From Leptolyngbya sp. PCC 7375 (GTDB lineage: Bacteria; Cyanobacteriota; Cyanobacteriia; Phormidesmidales; Phormidesmidaceae): DNA of 64,000 nucleotides. The stretch is from NCBI RefSeq assembly GCF_000316115.1, contig NZ_JH993797.1, positions 5,318,486 to 5,382,485 of the forward strand. Direction: 5' to 3'. The position numbers and the translations under genes were made by a program. Of this stretch, positions 35,798 through 43,848 are shown piece after piece (within the stretch, counting starts at the first letter, position 1; the number at the start of each line of letters is the position of its first letter). The notes below the pieces were generated by a model. That model did not search any database. It was not told the origin of the DNA and worked only from the letters and a program-made list of their open reading frames with translations.

Positions 35798-36100
35798 CTA
35801 CTGAATTGGATTATGTACGGTAACCAGCTTAGTACCATCTGGGAACGTCGCTTCCACCTGAACTTCGTGAATCATTTCCGCCACGCCATCCATGACATCA
35901 TTACGGCTCAGTAACGTTGTGCCGTAGGTCATCAAGTCAGCCACTGTCCGGCCATCGCGCGCGCCTTCTAAAATTGCGGCAGAAATATAGGCCACAGATT
36001 CTGGGTGGTTAAGCTTTAGCCCTCGCTCTTTACGACGCTCGGCCACCAAAGCAGCCGTAAAAATCAGCAGCTTATCTTTTTCTTGAGGAGTGAGTTGCAT
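35798..36100 (-). CDS. ureA: Urease subunit gamma
   Basis: 100 residues, start MQLTPQEKDKLLIFTAALVAERRKERGLKLNHPESVAYISA and DLMTYGTTLLSRNDVMDGVAEMIHEVQVEATFPDGTKLVTVHNPI, an end-to-end match to UreA as I know it. It is the smallest structural subunit of the urease trimer. It lies 126 bp downstream of ureD and precedes the S41-like gene. TTGAGGAG provides its ribosome site. Confidence 0.98.
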   Translation of the reverse strand: MQLTPQEKDKLLIFTAALVAERRKERGLKLNHPESVAYISAAILEGARDGRTVADLMTYGTTLLSRNDVMDGVAEMIHEVQVEATFPDGTKLVTVHNPIQ

Positions 36101-36191
36101 AGGATGCGACGGAGACTAACCACAACAGAGATATTAAACCAGGATCTGCTGCGGTCAACTTAGAGCTAAACGTTATCTAAATAATAGGTAG

Positions 36192-36208
36192 GGTGGGCAC
36201 AGCCCACC
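36192..36208. repeat. GGTGGGC hairpin in the ureD-ureA gap
   Basis: GGTGGGC-ACA-GCCCACC, a perfect 7-bp stem of a type common as a small dispersed element in cyanobacteria. It lies between ureD and ureA, with no T-tract, so it is unlikely to terminate. Confidence 0.55.
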
Positions 36209-36226
36209 TGACAACACAAAAGCAGA

Positions 36227-37102
36227 TTAAACTCCCCAAACCCTTGGTATATAGCTTTTCTGGCCCAGCACTTTGGCTCGCAAATATTGCCAGATATCAA
36301 TAAAATACTGTCGAGCGATTTGACTAGAGGAGCCTCGGTAACGGGCCACCAGTCCCTGTTCTAATTGGGTAACACCGGCGTCACACCCCGTTAGGCCCTT
36401 TAAATTAAGACGAGTTCTGATGGCACTGAGATGTTCTGGAGTAATGGACTTACCCAATAACAAAAACGTGCCGACGACTGGATATCCAGCTAATCCATTC
36501 CGACTAACCAGGACCTCAGAACCCCCTAAAAGCTGCTGTTGGTCGATCCATAGGGGAGTGCCCTGCTGCCAGATTTCGGTTTGCGATCGCCACTGTCCAG
36601 TCGTCAGCGTCTCTCCCCTGGCACTGCGCCCAAACCGAGTAATATCCCAGCTCAGCCATACCCCACCAGGCTCTAAATCTACTTTCAGGGATTGTTGAAA
36701 CCGTCCCCCATCAAACAAAATCAGCTCCTGAGGCAGCCATTCCACATAGGCATCACTGGCAACCGTGAGCTGAATCGTCTGCTGTGCCCAATCCCCCTGA
36801 CTGCGATATACCTTATGGGCTGCCGCTGTGGTCACTAAGACCTGAGTATCAGCCTCAGCCGTGATCACCATATCCAGCTGATCGCCCCCCACCATTCCCC
36901 CTGCCGTATGGACAATCACACTTTGACAATTTCCTGGGGCCGCCGCCGGGTAAAAAGGTCGCTGAATACGTAATGGAGATGTGCTGAAACTCTTTGCAGG
37001 AAAAGTTCTGCCATTCATATGGGCGAAGCGAAGATCCAGGGTACCTCGCCAACAAGGCTCTGCTGTTGCTTGCTCTGATTGAACTGTATGTATTGTTCTC
37101 AT
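36227..37102 (-). CDS. ureD: Urease accessory protein UreD
   Basis: A 291-residue UreD/UreH scaffold that with UreF and UreG delivers nickel to urease. Signatures: GTLDLRFAHMNGRTFPAKSFSTSPLRIQRPFYP, CQSVIVHTAGGMVGGDQLDM, VLVTTAAAHKVYRSQG and WLPQELILFDGGRFQQSL. First urease gene on this strand. UreE, UreF and UreG are not in the window and must be encoded elsewhere. Confidence 0.95.
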   Translation of the reverse strand: MRTIHTVQSEQATAEPCWRGTLDLRFAHMNGRTFPAKSFSTSPLRIQRPFYPAAAPGNCQSVIVHTAGGMVGGDQLDMVITAEADTQVLVTTAAAHKVYRSQGDWAQQTIQLTVASDAYVEWLPQELILFDGGRFQQSLKVDLEPGGVWLSWDITRFGRSARGETLTTGQWRSQTEIWQQGTPLWIDQQQLLGGSEVLVSRNGLAGYPVVGTFLLLGKSITPEHLSAIRTRLNLKGLTGCDAGVTQLEQGLVARYRGSSSQIARQYFIDIWQYLRAKVLGQKSYIPRVWGV

Positions 37103-37157
37103 TAATTTTTACTGTTCAATGGTGGGCCAAACGCATTCTCCCCATATCGGGCGTTCA

Positions 37158-37193
37158 ACAGGTAGGAGCATCGCATGCAATGCCCCTACCTGT
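37158..37193. repeat. REP-like palindrome, GCATGC core, imperfect
   Basis: A 36-bp inverted repeat (outer arms ACAGGTAGG and CCTACCTGT, centre CGCATGC) directly after the M20 amidohydrolase stop and before ureD. It could act as a spacer hairpin between the two. Confidence 0.65.
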
Positions 37194-38417
37194 TTATTTC
37201 TGTTGGCAAAAGCGCTCAACACATCGTACAAATATTTCCACACCTGTTCCTAAAACTGTTTCATCAAAGTCAAACCGGGGGTGATGATGGGGATATGCCA
37301 GATTTAAATCAGGATTTGCCGATCCTAAAAAGAAATAACAACCGGGTTTCTCTTGCAAGAAAAATGACATATCCTCACCGCCCATGGTCTGGCATTCTGG
37401 CACCACACCAGCAGGCGTTTCAATCACCGAACTCGCAACAGATTTAACCAACTCAGCAATGGTCGCATTATTAATGACCGGTGGATACAACCGAATATAG
37501 TCAAACTGGTAGCTGGCTCCATGGGCCTGACACACTCCAGCAATGATGGCTTCCATGCGCTCTGGCAACAAGTCTCGATACGCTGGGTTAAAGTAGCGCA
37601 CAGTGCCGCTGAGACGTGCACTATTAGCAATCACATTTACCGCTGTGCCAGCCTGAAATTCTCCGACGGTAACAACAGCAGACTCAATGGGGCTAATGTT
37701 ACGGGCCACAATGGTTTGTAATGCGGTCACCACCTGTGCCCCAACCACAATAGAATCAACGGTCTGATGTGGCAAAGCCCCATGCCCTCCACGCCCTTGA
37801 ATCGTGCAGTGAAAATATTCAGTAGCGGCCATCAGTGGGCCACTGCGCACACCCACTGTTCCCAAAGGTAAATTATTCCAAATGTGCAGACCAATAATAG
37901 CGTCAACCTCAGGCTGGCTGAGCACGCCAGCCTCAATCATGGGTTTGGCACCGCCAGGCCCTTCTTCTGCAGGTTGAAAAATAATTTTAACTATTCCAGC
38001 AAAGGTATCGCGGTGCAGCGCTAGATAATGGGCTGTCCCCAAAGCAATGGTGACATGACCATCATGGCCGCAGGCATGCATTTTACCGCTATGGAGCGAG
38101 CGATAAGGCACCTGGTTCAGCTCTTGTATGGGCAGAGCATCCATATCAGCTCGAATCGCCAGCACTGGCCCAGGGCGAGAGCCTTGGATAGTAGCGACAA
38201 TACCGGTTTTAGCAATGCCAGTTTGGTGTTCAATGCCCCACCGAGTCAGCTGCTGAGTGATAAAGTCAGCCGTTATGGTCTCTTCAAACCCTAGCTCTGG
38301 GCGCTGATGTAGATGACGCCGCCACTCCACCAATTGCGATTGCAGAGTTTTAATGTTGTCCCGCACTTGAGGCGGAGCTTTAGAAATTCGCGTATTGGCA
38401 GGCAGCGTTGAAACCAT
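37194..38417 (-). CDS. M20-family amidohydrolase
   Basis: A 407-residue metallopeptidase-fold amidohydrolase of the IAA-amino-acid/N-acyl-amino-acid hydrolase group. WRRHLHQRPELGFEE, IRADMDALPIQELN, HACGHDGHVTIALG (metal ligands), IFQPAEEGPGGAKPMIEAG with the catalytic Glu, and a final metal-ligand region with GGEDMSFFLQEKPGCYFFLG and YPHHHPRFDFDE. It probably releases an amino acid from an acylated form; the natural substrate is unknown. It is upstream of ureD by 91 bp on the same strand, and both relate to nitrogen release, although that link is only inferred. Confidence 0.92.
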   Translation of the reverse strand: MVSTLPANTRISKAPPQVRDNIKTLQSQLVEWRRHLHQRPELGFEETITADFITQQLTRWGIEHQTGIAKTGIVATIQGSRPGPVLAIRADMDALPIQELNQVPYRSLHSGKMHACGHDGHVTIALGTAHYLALHRDTFAGIVKIIFQPAEEGPGGAKPMIEAGVLSQPEVDAIIGLHIWNNLPLGTVGVRSGPLMAATEYFHCTIQGRGGHGALPHQTVDSIVVGAQVVTALQTIVARNISPIESAVVTVGEFQAGTAVNVIANSARLSGTVRYFNPAYRDLLPERMEAIIAGVCQAHGASYQFDYIRLYPPVINNATIAELVKSVASSVIETPAGVVPECQTMGGEDMSFFLQEKPGCYFFLGSANPDLNLAYPHHHPRFDFDETVLGTGVEIFVRCVERFCQQK

Positions 38418-38527
38418 AGGACCTTAGCAGACACATTTATAAGCTCAGTATATAAATTCTGGAGGAGCTAGGTCTTCTAAAGCTGTATACCACCCATATC
38501 TGGTTCCAACACTGCCTTTCAATACGA

Positions 38528-39223
38528 TTAAGCCACCCAAAATGGCTGGGGCATTATGGCTTCAAGGCTCAGCCCACGCGCAGCTGCACTCAGCTGCGCC
38601 AAGTCTGTTGGATCGTCAAAATGGGGCAATACCCCCAGCACTGGAATACGGGTCAGGTCACTAATCATTTCTGGTGGGGTGAGTTGCTCCACTTTATCTT
38701 CGGCTTCAGGTGTCGTGCAATTCAGGACAATACCTTGAAGCTGCAGCCGGTGTTGACGGGCGAGGGCTACGTTGGCGACGGTGGCTGCGATCGCACCCAA
38801 TTTCACCGGCACCACCAACACCACTGGCAACCGCCAATCTGCGGCCAGATCCGCCACGAGCAGCTCATTAGTCACCGGAGATCCCAACCCGCCTAAACCT
38901 TCCACCAGCACCCAATCACATTCTTTATCTAGAACCGTATAACGTTGCCATGCCGGGGCTAAATCTACCGTCGTATTCTCTAGGGCTGCTGCAATCGGCG
39001 GTGCCAACGGAGCCCCATAAAACACAGGGTTTAACTCATCAAGCGATTGCTCCAGATTAAATATTTGCTGGAATAATTCACGATCACCTTCACCGGCTTG
39101 GACTGGTTTTAACACCCCCAGGCGACGCGACGCACAATACTGCTGCCAGTAGGCGATCAGCGCACAGGTTAAAACCGTCTTGCCACACTCCGTATCCGTC
39201 GCTGCAATTAATAATCCACTCAC
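38528..39223 (-). CDS. bioD: Dethiobiotin synthetase
   Basis: A 231-residue ATP-dependent enzyme closing the ureido ring in biotin synthesis. Walker A: ATDTECGKTVLT; LKPVQAG; LVEGLGGLGSPVTNELLVADLA; VLVVPVKLGAIAATVANVALA. The start is the GTG at 39223, since no ATG gives the MSGLLIAATDTECGKT N-terminus. It lies between the kinase gene and the amidohydrolase; no other bio gene is in the window. Confidence 0.93.
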   Translation of the reverse strand: MSGLLIAATDTECGKTVLTCALIAYWQQYCASRRLGVLKPVQAGEGDRELFQQIFNLEQSLDELNPVFYGAPLAPPIAAALENTTVDLAPAWQRYTVLDKECDWVLVEGLGGLGSPVTNELLVADLAADWRLPVVLVVPVKLGAIAATVANVALARQHRLQLQGIVLNCTTPEAEDKVEQLTPPEMISDLTRIPVLGVLPHFDDPTDLAQLSAAARGLSLEAIMPQPFWVA

Positions 39224-39288
39224 TATTCACACAATGGTAGGTCGTACCCACCCCACGATTTTTCTTCAATATAAAGGCAATATCTACC

Positions 39289-41301
39289 CTAAGGGCTCTG
39301 GGTTCCTTGGCCAACAATCTGAACATCCAAGGTAAAGTCCGCCTCACTGCTAGCTCGCACATCTACAGCATAATCACCTCCCAAAGGTAAAACACTGTTC
39401 CAATACAACACCCCTTCAGCCTCAGCAATCGCTTCTCCCCCCGGAAAAGTCACATCGAAGGTTACAGGACCACTGGCTTGAGTAATTTTCACGGTAATGA
39501 CCTGTCCCTGGTTGGCATTCACCATGTAGCGTTGCACTCTACCGGGTCCGACTGAATTGGCTAACAATGTCCCCGTCTGCCCTTCAGGAAATTGAACTCG
39601 CTGGGTAGATACCTGTTCCTGCACGTCTGCTTCGCCACCCTCTTCTTCATCAGGTCGCTGATCGCTAGAGCCATCGTCCGTAGCATCCCCTCCCTCAGAC
39701 GGATCAGTCGATGATGATTCATCACCAGTTGTGTCATCAATTGTCTCCCCATCATCAGCCAGACCTTCCAGAGCAACACCTAACTCATAGGTTCCTTGTT
39801 CCGTACCGCGAGTCGTCTGAATCTGTACTGTATAAAGACCATCCTCTGGTAAGTCTCCCTCCCAATCCAACACTTGGCGAGCACCGCGTAATGCCTTTCC
39901 TTCGGCATTTAATACCGAAAACACCACACCCTCACCTTCTAGCGTTGCCCGCAGGGTCTGACCCGCCTCAGCCTCTACTTGATAGTTAACGGTTTCGCCT
40001 TCTTTTATTCCTCCTTCAACAGTTTTCCGATCGCCAACAGCTAGAGCGAGTGAAGTTGTATAGTCAGCTGGCCCATCTTCAATCGGTGGATCTAACGGCT
40101 CAGGAGTAGGCGCATCAGGCTGACTAGGCTGATCGTCTAGATCTTCTGGGAACGGCAAAGGTTGGACCCCACCATCTGACACCTCGGGTGGAGAAGGCTT
40201 TAATACATAATTAACAACAGCCCAACCACCAAAGCCCGCCAAAATGATTGCACCTATAAATAGGGCAATTAAGACCAATGGATTATCCATGGTCTCCCGA
40301 CGTTGTGTAGACGTTACCACCCGCGTCTTAGGGGTACGAGACGCGGGCACTGCCTGAGTTGGAACCCCTGTAGTCGCCATGGGGCTGCCCACTGCAACCG
40401 TACGCATCTCAGAAATTGGCGATTGCTGCTGCCCTCTGACCGCAGGACTTTGAGGAGATCTAGGCGCAGCCATCCCCCCTTGCAATGCCTGCACCATATC
40501 GCTGACAGATTGATAGCGATCGCCAGGCCGATAACTCAACGCTTTATCTAACACAGCAGCTAACTGATCGCTGACTTGAGTAAACGACCGCCATTTCCAA
40601 CCTAGAGTCGTATCGTCAAATAGCTCATGGGGTTCTCTACCCGTCAGTAGGACTAAAACAGTTACAGCCAGCGCATATAAGTCACTACTGGGATAAGCTC
40701 GCCCTGACTGTAGCTGTTCGCTAGGGGCATATCCCGCTTTCCCTACCGTTGTCGCTTGCACAGCCGTTGTCCCTGTCTGTAAGCGAGTGACGACTTCTTT
40801 AACAACACCAAAATCAATCAGTACAGGCTTTTGGTCACTGCGTCGCAGAATAATATTGTCAGGGCTAATATCTCGATGAATAATGCCTTTGGCATGAATA
40901 TGAGCCAAAACCGGTAGCAACTGTCCGAGAAAAGCCCGGATCTCTGTTTCCGAAAATGCCTGTCCCGGCCGCTGTTGCAAAATTTCCCGATAGGTCAGGC
41001 CTTCAATATGCTCCTGGACCAAAAATAAGCGCTGATCCTGCTCAAAACTTGCACGAAACTCAGGAATCTGAGGATGGCTAATCTGATATAAAATTTCGGC
41101 TTCCCGCTGGAATAACTGAGCCGCCTTACTCGAAAAGCGATCGCCCCCTGCTGGAGGCATGAACTCCTTAATTACGCACTCCTCCTCAAAGCGTCCCTGA
41201 TCTTTGGTTAGATAGGTTCGCCCAAAGCCCCCCTGACCAAGCAACCGGACAATACGGTATCGATTTTGCAAAAGAGTGCCGACGGCTAGGGCAGGTTGCA
41301 T
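39289..41301 (-). CDS. Membrane Ser/Thr protein kinase with two PPC-like extracytoplasmic domains
   Basis: A 670-residue Hanks-type kinase. The kinase domain (about 10-270) has the glycine loop LLGQGGFGRTYLTKD, the Lys of ECVIKEFMPP, the catalytic HRDISPDNII and the metal-binding DFGVVKEV, all intact. A Pro/Thr linker and one transmembrane helix (VLIALFIGAIILAGFGGWAVV, about 342-362) follow. The outer part has a Pro/Asp-rich stretch, a PPC-type beta domain (about 418-525), an acidic linker and a second PPC-type domain (about 565-668). The sensor role of the PPC domains is inferred. Confidence 0.92.
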   Translation of the reverse strand: MQPALAVGTLLQNRYRIVRLLGQGGFGRTYLTKDQGRFEEECVIKEFMPPAGGDRFSSKAAQLFQREAEILYQISHPQIPEFRASFEQDQRLFLVQEHIEGLTYREILQQRPGQAFSETEIRAFLGQLLPVLAHIHAKGIIHRDISPDNIILRRSDQKPVLIDFGVVKEVVTRLQTGTTAVQATTVGKAGYAPSEQLQSGRAYPSSDLYALAVTVLVLLTGREPHELFDDTTLGWKWRSFTQVSDQLAAVLDKALSYRPGDRYQSVSDMVQALQGGMAAPRSPQSPAVRGQQQSPISEMRTVAVGSPMATTGVPTQAVPASRTPKTRVVTSTQRRETMDNPLVLIALFIGAIILAGFGGWAVVNYVLKPSPPEVSDGGVQPLPFPEDLDDQPSQPDAPTPEPLDPPIEDGPADYTTSLALAVGDRKTVEGGIKEGETVNYQVEAEAGQTLRATLEGEGVVFSVLNAEGKALRGARQVLDWEGDLPEDGLYTVQIQTTRGTEQGTYELGVALEGLADDGETIDDTTGDESSSTDPSEGGDATDDGSSDQRPDEEEGGEADVQEQVSTQRVQFPEGQTGTLLANSVGPGRVQRYMVNANQGQVITVKITQASGPVTFDVTFPGGEAIAEAEGVLYWNSVLPLGGDYAVDVRASSEADFTLDVQIVGQGTQSP

Positions 41302-41756
41302 AGTAAACGTCCCAAAGTGTTGACATCAAACGATTAACCCCTGGGGTCTGAGGCTCCAGACAGGCTATACCACTCTACCCCAATGCTCTATCAATGCTCC
41401 ATCGCTTCAGACTCTATCAAATTGATTAGCTAATGACTAACCAATGGCATCGGTTTTACACCACATTACCCCGGCCATTCGCAGTCCTGTACAAGCCACC
41501 CATAGAAGCCGTTACTAACGCTTTCAGCTGACATCGATTATGTATCTATACAACAGCGTCTTTAGCGTATTCATCATCAGCATGTCGAGTACCCTATCTT
41601 CATTAATCAATTGATAGTGTTATCGATTTAAAGAGTTCATTAAAGATTCAGTTAAAAATATCCAAATTACTTGTTTTATAGAGCTTTAACGTTCAATAAC
41701 ATAACGTTTCGGGAACGATGTAGTCATCAAGATCCCACCCTTTTAGTAGTATTGCA
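41302..41756. other. Divergent intergenic region
   Basis: 455 bp between the kinase and the GAF/histidine-kinase-like gene, transcribed in opposite directions. It is AT-rich in its second half and must hold both promoters. I see no operator, RNA or conserved small gene in it. Confidence 0.5.
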
Positions 41757-43214
41757 ATGCACTACGGCGTTACCCCAGCTGCAACAAATAGTCAGCCAAA
41801 TCAACAACCCATTGGTCATCGCCCCGTATGTTCACTGGATGGAACGTCTCCCATGGCACGAGAGCAAATACGTCTAAGTATCATTGAACAACTTAGACTG
41901 GATACATCCAAGCCAATTCCTATTTTTGAAGAAGCGGCTCAGTGCGTTTCTCGTTTGCTAGCAGCTCCGATCTGTTTAATCAGTGTATTTGACAGACAAA
42001 ACCAACTATTCAAAGCCACCATGGGGTTATCTAGCTTAGGGTTAATGAATCAGCTAGCTGCTACCCGTGAACTGCCAAAGATAGAATCCTTTGGCATCCA
42101 GGTAGTAGATAGTGGTCAGTCATTGATGCTATCGGATGTAGCTCAACATCCAGCATTTCGCGAAAGTCTTTTGGTACAGAGATATGGTGTCCAAGCTTAC
42201 TTAGGGGTGCCCCTCATGACTTCTGAAAGGTGCTGCATTGGCACATTGGAGGTCATGGATATCATGCCACATCAATATACTCAACAAGATTTAGCTATCC
42301 TAGAACTCAATGCACGATGGGCAATGAGTGAATATGAGAAACAATGCTGGCTAAAAGATGGAAAGATTCAACAACCTACAGAAAGCAACGACTATTTAAC
42401 ATCCTCAGATAAGCAACGTCAAAGTCGCATCAACACCCTGCGCACAAATTTGATATCCCAGCTTACTCAGGATCTACGCAACCCACTAACGGCCATCACC
42501 GGCATGGCTAGCATGTTAAGCCGAGAAATTTATGGGCCACTGACTCAGAAACAACAGGAATATGCAAACATTGTCTTGCACAGCAGTCAAAATCTACTCT
42601 CGCTAACCAACGAGATTATGGAATTAGGGGCACTCAACAATCCCCCCTGTGAGTTACTGCTCGCTCCCGTAGACATTGAAATGCTAGCTCAGCAAAGCCT
42701 CCAGCCCATCGAATCAAGAGCTAGAGAACAAGAAATCAGCTTTAATTTAACAGTAGAGCCAGGATCGCGCATCTGGGTGCTTGACAAACGCATTATTAAA
42801 CAATTGCTCTATCACCTCATCCTCAGCATTGCTAAAGCCTCCACTAGCGGTAGCACCGTACGTCTCCACATCTCTCGCAAAGACGAACGCTTGACTCTAG
42901 CGACATGGGTCTCTAATCCATGGCTAGGAGAAGACTTACCTCAATCAGTCTTGAGCTGGGGGCAACAAAACAAACTTTTGCCCTCGACAAAACCGTTAGA
43001 CACCACCTATGGATTTGAGATCGTAGAGAGCCTGTCTCCATTGGACACAAATGACCTCACAGAAGACTCTACACCTACTGATTTACGACAAGAATTAGGT
43101 CTACTACTGAGTCAACAGCTAACCGACATCCATGGCGGTGAAATTACGATTCAAGGTTCATCAAATCATGGTTATCGGTATATTGTGAGTTTCCCCCCCT
43201 TTGAGGTTGAATAG
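41757..43214 (+). CDS. GAF-domain histidine-kinase-like protein without phospho-acceptor His
   Basis: Up to 485 residues. A GAF domain (about 55-195: EAAQCVSRLLAAPICLISVFDRQNQLFKATMGL, YLGVPLMTSERCCIGTLEVMD) is followed by a HisKA-like helix pair. In the H-box the sequence is LISQLTQDLRNPLTAITG: the His expected at the position of Gln238 (codon 42468-42470) is missing. The C-terminal ATPase-like domain lacks clear N, G1 and G2 boxes (LLYHLILSIAKASTSGSTVRLHISRKDERLTL). So it is probably a pseudokinase sensor. The start could also be the ATG at 41853 (MAREQIRLSI); neither has a strong ribosome site. Confidence 0.8.
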   Translation: MHYGVTPAATNSQPNQQPIGHRPVCSLDGTSPMAREQIRLSIIEQLRLDTSKPIPIFEEAAQCVSRLLAAPICLISVFDRQNQLFKATMGLSSLGLMNQLAATRELPKIESFGIQVVDSGQSLMLSDVAQHPAFRESLLVQRYGVQAYLGVPLMTSERCCIGTLEVMDIMPHQYTQQDLAILELNARWAMSEYEKQCWLKDGKIQQPTESNDYLTSSDKQRQSRINTLRTNLISQLTQDLRNPLTAITGMASMLSREIYGPLTQKQQEYANIVLHSSQNLLSLTNEIMELGALNNPPCELLLAPVDIEMLAQQSLQPIESRAREQEISFNLTVEPGSRIWVLDKRIIKQLLYHLILSIAKASTSGSTVRLHISRKDERLTLATWVSNPWLGEDLPQSVLSWGQQNKLLPSTKPLDTTYGFEIVESLSPLDTNDLTEDSTPTDLRQELGLLLSQQLTDIHGGEITIQGSSNHGYRYIVSFPPFEVE

Positions 43215-43232
43215 GGAAAAACGACCACATCA

Positions 43233-43285
43233 TCCAACGATAAAAAGGCGAACCCGTTAAACGGGTTCGCCTTTTTATCGTTGGA
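43233..43285. terminator. Strong bidirectional hairpin terminator
   Basis: A 25-bp perfect stem (left arm starts TCCAACGATAAAAAGGCG, 43233-43257; loop TAA; right arm 43261-43285) 18 bp after the GAF/HK-like gene. The stem contains GGCGAACCCG flanked by an A5 run and a T5 run, so either orientation yields a GC hairpin followed by U residues. It isolates the kinase-like gene from the surface-protein array. Confidence 0.85.
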
Positions 43286-43848
43286 CATCAAGTAAATATC
43301 CTGACAAAAAACGCCCTCTCAAAAGAAACTAGAAAAAACACCTACGTAGGATCTCAAAAACTTTTCCTATTACGTTTAAAGACAATTCAAACGTACAAAA
43401 AAATCATATTCCTATCTGTGAAACCACGTTAATTTAGTCGTCAAAATAGGTGATGTGACTTAGCTGTAAACTCCCCAAAAAAGGGTATCAAATATATGTG
43501 CGGGCATTTAGTTGCAAATAACAAGAGCGATGGAACTTCAAATCTTTCATCAATAAGAAAGTTCAAAATACTCTTTTTATTTGACACAAACTGGACAGAT
43601 TCTTCCTGAAAGTTCTCTAATAATCAGAATCAATTATTAGTAGAGAGCTTAGGAAATTTTAGACAATTAGGCAAAAAACTCTCTTATGGCTACTTGAGTT
43701 TTATCACCCTGAGTCTAGAACTACTGAATTGCCCCTCATAGTGAGTAGTTCCAGTCTTAATTATCTGTCGCCGCCCCCTAATAAGCCCTTTGATTTCAAG
43801 AAAGTGGTTCTCTAACCTGCTCAATTTATTCATTGGTTCTCAGAAATA
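43286..43848. other. Long leader region upstream of the surface-protein array
   Basis: About 560 bp of AT-rich DNA without a credible gene. It probably holds the promoter and a long untranslated leader for the gene at 43849. No clear operator or riboswitch was recognised. Confidence 0.4.
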
